From Thermoclostridium stercorarium subsp. stercorarium DSM 8532 (GTDB taxonomy: Bacteria; Bacillota; Clostridia; DSM-8532): a stretch of 64,000 nt of DNA. The stretch covers positions 372,001 through 436,000 of the forward strand of contig NC_020134.1 of assembly GCF_000331995.1 (NCBI RefSeq), read 5' to 3'. This document shows, piece after piece, positions 48,019 through 54,772 of the stretch (position 1 is its first letter; the number at the start of each line of letters is the position of its first letter). A program made the position numbers and the translations under genes. A model generated the notes under the pieces. That model made no database searches. It was not told where the DNA came from and saw only the letters and a program-made list of their open reading frames with translations.

Positions 48019-48069
48019 ATGCCAGTTGATAGGGTGGACCGGTGTGTCCGCCACCAAATACACTGGCAT
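48019..48069 (+). repeat. Nested hairpin in the relic region
   Basis: Outer stem ATGCCAGT (48019-48026) with ACTGGCAT (48062-48069); inner stem GGTGG (48033-48037) with CCACC (48051-48055). It has no T-run, so it is not an ordinary terminator. It could be the end of an insertion element. The rest of 47910-48178 shows no gene I can support. Confidence 0.45.
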
Positions 48070-48178
48070 ACCAATCAGGACAAATTTTAAAATTGTATTA
48101 GAGACAGGGCAAGAATGACGGTATTTATGCCGGGTCCCAAAGCCCGTACTTTTAATTATGGTCCTGGAGACGTGGGCT

Positions 48179-48342
48179 CTAGCAACCGGTGTTTCTGAGC
48201 TGAATATGATTTTTTACTTCCTTGGCAATGGTAGTAGGGTCTTTACCAAGTTCACGGGCAATATCTTTAAAAGATTTTCTATCCTTTAATTTATGTTCAA
48301 TAATTATCCTGTCCTCCAAAGTCAAATGTTTATTCATATTCA
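48179..48342 (-). pseudogene. IS30-family transposase, N-terminal fragment
   Basis: ATG 48342 with AGGAGGTACTT upstream reads MNMNKHLTLEDR followed by the HTH_38 helix-turn-helix SFKDIARELGKDPTTIAKEV, and stops at NTGC. Full IS30 transposases are over 300 residues; only about 54 remain, without any part of the DDE domain. It is on the opposite strand to the second IS30 relic and differs from it in sequence, so it is a separate element. Confidence 0.75.
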
Positions 48343-48493
48343 TAAGTACCTCCTCAGTAGGCACCACCAAAAAACATAATAACCTTTTGAAAAACTTAAT
48401 TCCACAATAATTTTTCATATGCTTTTGCAAAACTAAATTCCGTTCTTTGCTTTTAAGGGGTGGAATTTATTTTTTCAAATAAGAACAATTTTT

Positions 48494-48509
48494 ACTATGA
48501 GTCAAAATT
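48494..48509 (+). repeat. Direct repeat flanking the IS30 relic, left copy
   Basis: ACTATGAGTCAAAATT occurs here and at 50287-50302 in the same orientation. Match extends to 24 bases with one change. The two copies lie just outside the inverted repeats of the IS30 relic, so they may be an old target duplication, though that would be unusually long for this family. Confidence 0.5.
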
Positions 48510-48619
48510 GGGAAGTTGTAAAATAAAATGCCGTAATATATAGAAAACTCATGGTAATCCATTGTAAAATGTTTAATAACCAAAGAAAAACATTAGCAAA
48601 GGAGTACCATGAGTTATAT

Positions 48620-48769
48620 ATGAATAATAACACAGAAACAAGAAAAAACAAACACCTAAATGAAAGAGAAAGATACGCCATAGAGTTGTACCTAAAAGAA
48701 AAGTATACAGTAACGGAAATAGCAAAGAGGTTGGGCAGGCACAGAAGGACAATAGAAAGAGAAATAACC
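48620..48769 (+). pseudogene. IS30-family transposase, N-terminal part cut by IS256
   Basis: ATG 48620 reads MNNNTETRKNKHLNERER and the HTH_38 segment YTVTEIAKRLGRHRRTIERE, then runs into the IS256 end. A tiny upstream frame (ATG 48609, after AAGGAG) stops over this ATG, so translation was probably coupled. The matching C-terminus lies past the IS256 element. Confidence 0.8.
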
Positions 48770-50066
48770 GAGAGTTGTCAAGAATTTTGTGTCTGATTAA
48801 AGTAACGTAACTGGAAAATTTGTTGTATTTCATAAATGTGAGCATTTATCATTGGTACCGCTTTTTTCCATTTTGTCCGCCTCAAGTTCTCCCTCTGTAA
48901 ATATATGTTAATTTCCAATACTTCGACAGAGTTAAAGTAACCACCCGATCTTATCCGAATTTTTTCAACTAGACTGTTGATACTCTCTACACTGTTGGTA
49001 GTATAAACATGCTTCCTCAAGGATTCGGGGTATTTAATGAAAGCCATATAATGTTCTGCTTTCTCCATGAGAATGTTCATATATCGGCTATATTTACTCT
49101 TAAATTTACTGCAAAGGTCATAAAACTTTTGAACAGCTTCATCAAAGGAAGAAGCAAATTTTATTTTATCGAGTTCTTTATTGAATTCTGCGGCATCAGC
49201 TTTGGTCATGTATTTGCGGATATTTCTCTGAAGGTGTACAAAACAGAGCTGATGATCAGCATATGGATATACAGCTTTGACGGTCTCGATAATACCTGGG
49301 AAATCATCACTTACAACCACTAAAACTCGTTTAAGACCGCGGTTTATCAAGTCTTCAAAGACCTTGTTCCAATCGGCTCTGTTTTCTTTGCCGAAGAAGG
49401 TGTAAAGGCCAAAGATGTCTTTCTTACCTTCCATATCAACGCCAAGGATTATGTAGCATGCGGCTTTCTTCACTTTTGAGCCGTCTTTTATCTCACAATG
49501 ATAAGCATCGATTAATAAAGCAAACACCGATTCGGGTAATTCCCGTTGTTTGAAAAGGTCTAATTCACTTTTTAGGTCATCTTTGATTTTGTTGAGTTCA
49601 TCATCAGAGTAAGGAAGGTTGAGGCTTTTGAGGGTATTTAAGAGAGAAGATTCTGAATAACCGTTGACAACAAGGGACATAAGAAGGTCTGTATAGGATT
49701 CATCCACCCTTTTATACGGTTCAGGTAGGATGTGGGGTCTGAAATCGCCAGTGCGAGTTCTTGGGACAGAGATGTCCAGGTTACCCATAGGTGTACCAAG
49801 TTTTCTATCATAAAAGCCGTTGCCTTTGTCGTTCTCGTTTTTCAAGAGATAGATTTGGCGTTCAGACAACATAAACCAGTCGAGCAAATCCTCCAGCAAC
49901 TTTTTGAGGGCAGGGCGTGATGGATCTGAATCAGAGCAATACTGGTTTAATACTTTTTCAACCGCCATATTTTTGACTGTTTCATAATAGGTATTTTTAT
50001 CCATAATTACCAGCCTCCTTTGTGATTTTATTATACACCAGACACAATTTTATTTTAACACCCCGA
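48770..50066 (-). mobile_element. IS256-family insertion sequence, copy 1
   Basis: About 1,297 bases shared base for base, as far as I can read, with copy 2 at 60350-61646 (offset 11,580). The ends are imperfect inverted repeats sharing TGTGTCTG as inner core: the left begins GAGAGTTGTCAAGAATTTTG, and the right, read inward, begins GGGTGTTAAAATAAAATTG. No 8-9-base target duplication is seen. It carries one transposase gene. Confidence 0.9.
48778..50004 (-). CDS. IS256-family transposase (copy 1)
   Basis: 408 residues, full length and open. The DDE residues are in LLIDAYHCEIK, VVSDDFPGI and YTTNSVESINSLVEK, with the family's CFVHLQRNIRKYM block between. It moves the element by a copy-out mechanism through a circular intermediate. 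GGAGGCTGG lies before the ATG. The protein is identical to copy 2, which suggests a recent duplication. Confidence 0.96.
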   Translation of the reverse strand: MDKNTYYETVKNMAVEKVLNQYCSDSDPSRPALKKLLEDLLDWFMLSERQIYLLKNENDKGNGFYDRKLGTPMGNLDISVPRTRTGDFRPHILPEPYKRVDESYTDLLMSLVVNGYSESSLLNTLKSLNLPYSDDELNKIKDDLKSELDLFKQRELPESVFALLIDAYHCEIKDGSKVKKAACYIILGVDMEGKKDIFGLYTFFGKENRADWNKVFEDLINRGLKRVLVVVSDDFPGIIETVKAVYPYADHQLCFVHLQRNIRKYMTKADAAEFNKELDKIKFASSFDEAVQKFYDLCSKFKSKYSRYMNILMEKAEHYMAFIKYPESLRKHVYTTNSVESINSLVEKIRIRSGGYFNSVEVLEINIYLQRENLRRTKWKKAVPMINAHIYEIQQIFQLRYFNQTQNS

Positions 50067-50217
50067 AAATATTAATAAACTGATAAGAAGATTTATACCA
50101 AAAGGAACAGATATATCAAAAGTAAGTAAAGCAAAAATAAAAAGTATAGAGAGATGGATTAATGAATATCCAAGAAGAATGTTTGGTTATAGGTCAGCCA
50201 TAGAAATGGCGGTATGA
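50065..50217 (+). pseudogene. IS30-family transposase, C-terminal part
   Basis: Fifty codons directly after IS256: it starts ENINKLIRRFIPKGTDISK and ends MFGYRSAIEMAV. This is the usual IS30 C-terminus, holding the last catalytic Glu region. About 200 codons between this and the N-terminal part are missing. Confidence 0.8.
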
Positions 50218-50286
50218 TGTATAGAATTTATTCCAGTAAGCAATGGATTTACCAAATTTTTCACGGCATTTAATATTGCAATTTAT

Positions 50287-50302
50287 ACTATGAGTCAAAA
50301 TT
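50287..50302 (+). repeat. Direct repeat flanking the IS30 relic, right copy
   Basis: Second copy of ACTATGAGTCAAAATT, in the same orientation as the copy at 48494-48509. Confidence 0.5.
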
Positions 50303-50313
50303 AACAAAATATC

Positions 50314-50342
50314 TTTACAAATTCGCAGTCTTATGTTAGAAT
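50314..50342 (+). promoter_or_regulatory. Promoter of tRNA-Thr
   Basis: TTTACA at 50314-50319, 17-base spacer, TAGAAT at 50337-50342, 45 bases ahead of the tRNA. Confidence 0.55.
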
Positions 50343-50386
50343 AATTTTTGTCTGTTAGAGAGACGTGGCAGATAATATAGATGTTT

Positions 50387-50459
50387 GCCCTCATAGCTCA
50401 GTAGGTAGAGCGCATCCATGGTAAGGATGAGGTCATCGGTTCGATTCCGATTGGGGGCT
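50387..50459 (+). tRNA. tRNA-Thr (anticodon GGT), likely prophage attachment site
   Basis: Acceptor GCCCTCA pairs with TGGGGGC; anticodon loop ATGGTAA, anticodon GGT; T-arm ATCGG-TTCGATT-CCGAT. No CCA is encoded, unlike the tRNA-Gly in this window. A phage integrase starts the next module, so the 3' end is probably attL. The partner site should lie right of the window. Confidence 0.93.
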
Positions 50460-50471
50460 TAAAATTGAAAG

Positions 50472-50512
50472 CCTTCAAATGCTTAGAAAAGGAGCGTTTG
50501 AAGGATTTTTTA
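50472..50512 (+). terminator. Terminator between tRNA-Thr and the integrase gene
   Basis: Stem CCTTCAAA-t-GC with GC-g-TTTGAAGG, then ATTTTTTA. It can serve both the tRNA and the leftward integrase operon. Confidence 0.8.
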
Positions 50513-50585
50513 TGCCCTTAACCTTAAAAATTTATTCCCGAATTTTCCCGTTAATTTTTGAATTTTCCCGTTTGTTAATGGGTAC

Positions 50586-51803
50586 TTAATGGGTACTAAC
50601 TTTTTTAAGAGGAGTAATATTGTCTTTTGGTTTTTGATTTTTTTCTGGCAGTTTTTCTGGCAGCCCTTCATTTAATACCTTAACGGATTCTTCAACAACA
50701 TTATCAATAAAATGAATATAAATATCATAAGTGGTTGATACATCTTTATGGCCAAGTAATTGGCTTATTATTTTTATATCAATTTTCTTTTTAAAAAGTT
50801 TTGAAGCGTAAGTATGTCTCATGGTATGAAGATTAACCCAAGGAACACCAGCTTTTTCACCGGCAAATTTAAACCTTTTTCTGAGATAACTCATTGTCGG
50901 TCGTTTACCACTATTTGTTTGAAACAACGGTGCATTTGGCTCTTTATTTGGTTGTTTAAGCATATATTCAATTAACAAATTCAAAACATTATCAGGTATT
51001 GGTACCGTCCTAAAACTTGATTTTGTTTTCGGGGCATTTTGCACTTTCTTTATTTTCTCAATATATGTTTTTGTTACTTTCACGGTTTTGTTTTTTATGT
51101 TGATATCTTTTCTTGTTAATGCGAGAGCCTCTCCAGGACGTAATCCTGTATTTAGCATAAAAACGGCATACATGTAGTATTTGCTTCTTTTTCCGACTTG
51201 CTCTAAAAATGCTTTTTCTTCTTCTTCTGTTAAAGCTTTAGCATTTTTTTCTTCTGCTTCATCACCCAGCATATCATCCTTTGGAATTTTGCACTTCCGA
51301 GCTTCATTTTTTATAACCATTTTTAATTCTTCCGCTTTTTCTAAGGCCCCATTTATAAGACTATGCGTTGCTTTTATGGTTTCTTCACTAAATCCATCTT
51401 CAGCTAATCTATTGTAGAATGTCTGTATTATTTCCTGGTTCAAATTTTTTAACGGGATATTGGCAATATCATATCTCTGTAACCGAGTAATGGAAGTAAG
51501 GTATTTCTCTCTTGTATTAATTCTTAAATCAGGTTTTTTATATAGTTCAAACCATTCTTTGCACCAAGTAATAAGTGGTTTACTGGAAGCGTCTACATAT
51601 TCTCCTTTGCCTAAGGCAGCGAGGGCATCTCTCATTTGAGCTAAAAGCTTTGTTTTATTTTTTCCGTAAATACTTTTATATTTTGTCTTACCATCTTCCC
51701 TTATGCCTACCGGAAAGCGAGCTTCCCAAAGTTTTTTAGATTCGACCCATCTTATGGAGCCTTCGTTTCTACCGCGACGAGCTTTTTTGGTCTTTTCAGC
51801 CAT
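50586..51803 (-). CDS. int: Phage tyrosine integrase
   Basis: 405 residues. An N-terminal arm-binding region and a SAM-like core domain precede the catalytic domain. The catalytic residues are seen as Arg in NTGLRPGEALALTRKD, His-x-x-Arg in HTMRHTYASKLF, His in LLGHKDVSTTYD and the nucleophile Tyr in TTYDIYIHF. AAAGGAG is spaced for ATG 51803. It catalyses site-specific recombination at the tRNA-Thr. Confidence 0.95.
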   Translation of the reverse strand: MAEKTKKARRGRNEGSIRWVESKKLWEARFPVGIREDGKTKYKSIYGKNKTKLLAQMRDALAALGKGEYVDASSKPLITWCKEWFELYKKPDLRINTREKYLTSITRLQRYDIANIPLKNLNQEIIQTFYNRLAEDGFSEETIKATHSLINGALEKAEELKMVIKNEARKCKIPKDDMLGDEAEEKNAKALTEEEEKAFLEQVGKRSKYYMYAVFMLNTGLRPGEALALTRKDINIKNKTVKVTKTYIEKIKKVQNAPKTKSSFRTVPIPDNVLNLLIEYMLKQPNKEPNAPLFQTNSGKRPTMSYLRKRFKFAGEKAGVPWVNLHTMRHTYASKLFKKKIDIKIISQLLGHKDVSTTYDIYIHFIDNVVEESVKVLNEGLPEKLPEKNQKPKDNITPLKKVSTH

Positions 51804-51807
51804 ATCA

Positions 51808-52278
51808 TCACTCCTTTTGTACTTTTTTTAGAACTCCTAAAGGTTCAAAATAAACTATGTAATCTCCAACTTTGTGGCAAATACCATACTTTTCTTTGTA
51901 ATATTGAATTGCCTCATCAATAAAACGTTCGGATACACCCAAAAATTCAGCTAACTCAAATCTATTTCTGATACAATGTTTAGATGCCTCTATCAGGCTA
52001 TTCAAACTTACCAGTCGTTCGTATGCCCAAGCGCGGGCCCGACGTTCCTGTTTTCTGTTTTCTACTTTACATTGGTTCAATATATTTCCATGGGTCGTAT
52101 AATGATGTCCCAATTCTTCGGCTAAAATACAGGCTTTTTCAGAATTTGTTTCGATTGAAGAATTAATTATTATATTTCCGTCAAAGTATAATCCTTTTAA
52201 TTTCCCGATTTCCTTTTCATATACATTTATACCTTCGTTGTCGGCCTTGATGAGAAGAAATTCATAAAGCAAACACAT
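51808..52278 (-). CDS. ImmA/IrrE-family metallopeptidase-like protein
   Basis: 156 residues. In phages and ICEs this family cleaves the neighbouring repressor to induce the element. The zinc motif is altered: ILAEELGHHYTTHGN has Glu where the first His of HExxH is expected, a change I believe is common in this phage subgroup. The rest fits (RARAWAYERLVSL for the third ligand region). It lies four bases from the integrase gene and 15 from the repressor gene, which supports the link. Confidence 0.85.
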   Translation of the reverse strand: MCLLYEFLLIKADNEGINVYEKEIGKLKGLYFDGNIIINSSIETNSEKACILAEELGHHYTTHGNILNQCKVENRKQERRARAWAYERLVSLNSLIEASKHCIRNRFELAEFLGVSERFIDEAIQYYKEKYGICHKVGDYIVYFEPLGVLKKVQKE

Positions 52279-52293
52279 CGCCTCGCCTTTGCT

Positions 52294-52635
52294 TTACTTT
52301 TGATCCTTCTTTTTTGAAATAATGAACTGTATGAAGTCATTGATTTGTTTTATATCTTCCTCAGTAAGTTCAACGCCATCAGGAATATGTGCGGCAACAG
52401 TGATGGGCTTTTTAACATTATTTTTGGAAGCTGTATCGTTCCAGCCCATTAAATAAGAAGGTGTCGTTCCTAATGCCTCTGCAATTTTTTCAATCTTATC
52501 AGAGGGAATATTAGTCACAATGTTATTTTCATATTTGTAAATTGTTTGTTTGGTGGAATCAATATATTTGGCCAATTCTTCCTGTGTCATGCCTTTTTCT
52601 ATTCTGAGTTTTTTTATTCTATCACCAATAGCCAA
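52294..52635 (-). CDS. Phage repressor, XRE family
   Basis: 113 residues with an N-terminal helix-turn-helix: MTQEELAKYIDSTKQTIYKY, then EALGTTPSYLMGW. The C-terminal half is short and has no LexA-like peptidase, which fits control by the adjacent ImmA-like protein. The start is TTG at 52635 after AGGAGG. It should hold the lysogenic state by binding the AGTAACTT operators in the divergent promoter region. Confidence 0.93.
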   Translation of the reverse strand: MAIGDRIKKLRIEKGMTQEELAKYIDSTKQTIYKYENNIVTNIPSDKIEKIAEALGTTPSYLMGWNDTASKNNVKKPITVAAHIPDGVELTEEDIKQINDFIQFIISKKKDQK

Positions 52636-52666
52636 TTTTGTTTATTCCTCCTCTTATTTGGTAATT

Positions 52667-52703
52667 AGTAACTTAATTATATCACAAAATTGTTATTTGT
52701 AAA
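52667..52703 (-). promoter_or_regulatory. Leftward repressor promoter with operator half-site
   Basis: On the minus strand: TTTACA (52703-52698), 16 bases, TATAAT (52681-52676). The half-site AGTAACTT (52667-52674) lies just after the -10, where binding would block the repressor's own transcription. Confidence 0.65.
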
Positions 52704-52715
52704 TACAAAAATATC

Positions 52716-52765
52716 TTGACAAGTTACTTTTGCGTGGTATAATGAAAGTAACTTAATAAGTTACT
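52716..52765 (+). promoter_or_regulatory. Rightward early promoter with operators
   Basis: Perfect TTGACA (52716-52721), 16 bases, perfect TATAAT (52738-52743). The half-site AAGTTACT (52721-52728) sits inside the spacer, and the perfect palindrome AGTAACTTAATAAGTTACT (52747-52765) covers the start of transcription. Confidence 0.85.
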
Positions 52766-52781
52766 GAAAGGAGGGAGTGAT

Positions 52782-52982
52782 TTGATAAAGACAAACGAAT
52801 TGAAAGGAATAATAGCTAAAAATGGACTTACACAAAAACAGGTTGCTGAAAGGATAGGTATCGCTCCAAAAACATTTTACGAGAAGATGAAAAAAGGAGT
52901 ATTTGGTAGTGATGAAATTCAAAAAATGATAGAAATATTAAACATTAATAATCCTTGTGAAATTTTTTTTGCCAAGGAGTAA
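52782..52982 (+). CDS. Cro-like XRE-family regulator
   Basis: 66 residues, one helix-turn-helix domain (GLTQKQVAERIGIAPKTFYE) and little more, the typical size of phage Cro proteins. The start is TTG at 52782 after GGAGGGAGTGA. It is the first gene from the rightward promoter and probably competes with the repressor for the same operators. Confidence 0.88.
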   Translation: MIKTNELKGIIAKNGLTQKQVAERIGIAPKTFYEKMKKGVFGSDEIQKMIEILNINNPCEIFFAKE

Positions 52983-52996
52983 CTTAAAAGGTTACT
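52978..52996 (+). promoter_or_regulatory. Third operator copy, downstream of cro
   Basis: AGTAACTTAAAAGGTTACT matches the main operator at 17 of 19 bases and keeps the eight-base inverted arms with one mismatch. It overlaps the cro stop codon. Confidence 0.7.
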
Positions 52997-53021
52997 GCAA
53001 CAAGAAAGGAGGACAAGATCA

Positions 53022-53216
53022 ATGCCCGGAACGCCGTATGATGATCTCCCCAACGTTTTAACCCCAAAGGATGTTCAGCGTTTTCTGGGGTGGAACAAGA
53101 ATCAAGTTTACAACCTTTTCCGTAGCAAAAAGTTTCCCGCCGAGAGAATTGGCAACAAATACATAATTCCGAAGCAGAGGTTTCTCTATTGGTTGGGGGT
53201 AAGAGAAAACTCATAG
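53022..53216 (+). CDS. Helix-turn-helix protein, excisionase-like
   Basis: 64 residues: LTPKDVQRFLGWNKNQVYNL followed by FPAERIGNKYIIPKQRFLYW, the winged MerR-type fold of excisionases and small phage DNA-binding proteins. It may act as Xis or as an early regulator. AAAGGAGGACA precedes the ATG. Confidence 0.8.
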   Translation: MPGTPYDDLPNVLTPKDVQRFLGWNKNQVYNLFRSKKFPAERIGNKYIIPKQRFLYWLGVRENS

Positions 53217-53237
53217 CGTCAGGAGGAGGTGAGAAAG

Positions 53238-53435
53238 GTGGCAAAGGCAATAGAACAGCAGGTTGAGGGACTGAAGAAAAAAGTGGCCGAGCTGGAGCGG
53301 AAACTCACAGAACGGCCCGAAAAAGAAGGAATAAAAATCGAAATCAGTATGACAATTGACAGTTTCAGCGCTCTCGAGGAATTAGAGAAACGGATATTAT
53401 TTGATCAGCAAAGAGTAGCAGCGTATCTATGGTAA
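53238..53435 (+). CDS. Small coiled-coil phage protein
   Basis: About 65 residues, starting with a heptad-like helix (GLKKKVAELERKLTER). GTG 53238 is preferred because the long AGGAGGAGGTGA site lies just before it; GTG 53229 falls within that site. Function unknown. Its end overlaps the start of an orphan open frame in another register (53419-53598), so the natural C-terminus may have been lost by a frameshift. Confidence 0.6.
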   Translation: MAKAIEQQVEGLKKKVAELERKLTERPEKEGIKIEISMTIDSFSALEELEKRILFDQQRVAAYLW

Positions 53436-53598
53436 GAACTGGGTGACTCATGTTGTCACGATAAATTGTAACGTTTTTGAGGTCAAACACGATGGGATTA
53501 CAACCACATTGCATAGCAAGATGATTGAAATTAATGGACAAACCACTACGAAAGTTAAATACCCGAAAAAAAGGAAGGAGGGAAAAGAGCATGTATGA
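53419..53598 (+). pseudogene. Open frame lacking a start codon (gene relic)
   Basis: Fifty-nine codons opening just after a TAG, with no initiator near the front; the first in-frame ATG is two thirds along. The text (IYGKNWVTHVVTINCNVFEV, then KYPKKRKEGKEHV) looks like real protein, and its stop overlaps the next gene's ATG (ATGTATGA), as in an operon. Probably the 3' end of a gene whose front was lost or fused to the previous one. Confidence 0.45.
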
Positions 53599-53770
53599 AA
53601 TCCCGTGGCTTGGTATCATCGGTGTTCTTGTCGGTTTTGTTGTGGCATCAATCCTTTACATCCGGACATACGAAAAACTGCACAAAAAGAACCAGCGCGG
53701 GTCAATCGACCTAACGAAGCTGGTTGTCACGGAAAAGAAAACTCCGGATAAAAACATCAAACTCATGTAA
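53591..53770 (+). CDS. Small single-pass membrane protein
   Basis: 59 residues. One membrane helix (WLGIIGVLVGFVVASILYI) is followed by a basic, polar tail. GGAAGGAGGGAAA serves ATG 53591. Function unknown; small membrane proteins are common in early phage operons. Confidence 0.65.
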   Translation: MYEIPWLGIIGVLVGFVVASILYIRTYEKLHKKNQRGSIDLTKLVVTEKKTPDKNIKLM

Positions 53771-53828
53771 AATATCCAGTTTCATTGTATCAGTTGAAAA
53801 ATATAGTGTCAAGAAAGGAGAAGATATC

Positions 53829-54758
53829 ATGTCAGCAGTAGAACTTGCCAAAACCCTGGACATGCCAAGGGAGCAATGGCTTGAGCTCCGCAGGCGAGGC
53901 ATAGGCGGCTCCGATGCGGCTGCTATTGCTGGTTTAAATCCTTGGAAAAGTCCTATTGAAGTGTATTTAGATAAAATTGGAGAATTGCCAGATCAGGAAG
54001 ACAATGAAATGATGTATTGGGGAAGAGTGTTAGAAGATATAGTAGCAAAAGAATTCAGTAATAGAACTGGCAAAAAAGTACGACGTAGAAATGCAATACT
54101 GCAACATCCCAAATATACATTTATGATTGCAAATATCGATAGGGAACTAATAGGAGAGAAAGTTGGACTTGAATGTAAAACAGTCAGTGAGTATGGCAAA
54201 GATGATTGGAAAGATGATAAGGTCCCGGAGCAATATATTCTTCAATGCCAACACTATATGGCGGTAACGGGATATAAAGGCTGGTGGATAGCAGCTCTTA
54301 TAGGTGGAAACAAGTTTGTATATAAGTATATAGAACGGGACGATGATATTATTTCTTATCTAATACAGATTGAGTCAGATTTTTGGAAGATGGTAGAGAA
54401 CAGAACTCCTCCAGCTGTAGATGGATCTGAATCCAGTTCAGAAATATTAAAACTGCTTTATCCAGAAAGTGACACTGACACGGAAATTGTTCTTCCTATA
54501 GAAGCTCAGACACTTATTGACGAGTATGAAATCGCTTGTGCGGAAGAAAAGGCAGCAGTGCAAAAGAAAGAAGAAGCTGCCAACAAGTTAAAGGCGCTGC
54601 TGGGAAAGTACGAAACAGGCAAAGTGGGGGATAGAATAGTTATCTGGAAAACGGTTCGAAGCAATAGATTGGACAGCAAGGCCCTCAAAGCAGCGCATCC
54701 GGAAATATATCAGAAATTTGTGAAAGAAAGTTCATATAGAAGATTTGAAATAAAGTAA
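53829..54758 (+). CDS. YqaJ-family phage nuclease/recombinase
   Basis: 309 residues. The YqaJ domain, a lambda-exonuclease-like PD-(D/E)XK fold, fills residues 15-170: RRGIGGSDAAAIAGLNPW, MMYWGRVLEDIVAKEF (Glu) and the catalytic strand in KVGLECKTVSEYG (E-x-K). It resects DNA ends for the RecT annealase encoded next. AAAGGAGAAG serves ATG 53829. Confidence 0.93.
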   Translation: MSAVELAKTLDMPREQWLELRRRGIGGSDAAAIAGLNPWKSPIEVYLDKIGELPDQEDNEMMYWGRVLEDIVAKEFSNRTGKKVRRRNAILQHPKYTFMIANIDRELIGEKVGLECKTVSEYGKDDWKDDKVPEQYILQCQHYMAVTGYKGWWIAALIGGNKFVYKYIERDDDIISYLIQIESDFWKMVENRTPPAVDGSESSSEILKLLYPESDTDTEIVLPIEAQTLIDEYEIACAEEKAAVQKKEEAANKLKALLGKYETGKVGDRIVIWKTVRSNRLDSKALKAAHPEIYQKFVKESSYRRFEIK

Positions 54759-54772
54759 AGGAGGAGAAAAAG

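Larger units (their letters stand above)
48516..50281 (+). mobile_element. IS30-family element relic interrupted by IS256
   Basis: Imperfect inverted repeats close it: TTGTAAAATAAAATGCCGT (48516-48534) and, on the other strand, TTGCAATATTAAATGCCGT (50281-50263), 16 of 19 matching. Inside are the two ends of one transposase gene with an IS256-family element between them and the middle of the gene gone. Confidence 0.7.

Noticed and set aside
48770-50066. Treating IS256 copy 1 plus flanks as a clean insertion with target duplication
   Set aside because: Left flank GAAATAACC and right flank GAAAATATT are similar but not identical, and the interrupted gene is missing its middle.
53525-53590. Longer N-terminus for the small membrane protein
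   Set aside because: The strong ribosome site lies inside this stretch and serves ATG 53591; the upstream part is better explained by the headless frame in another register.
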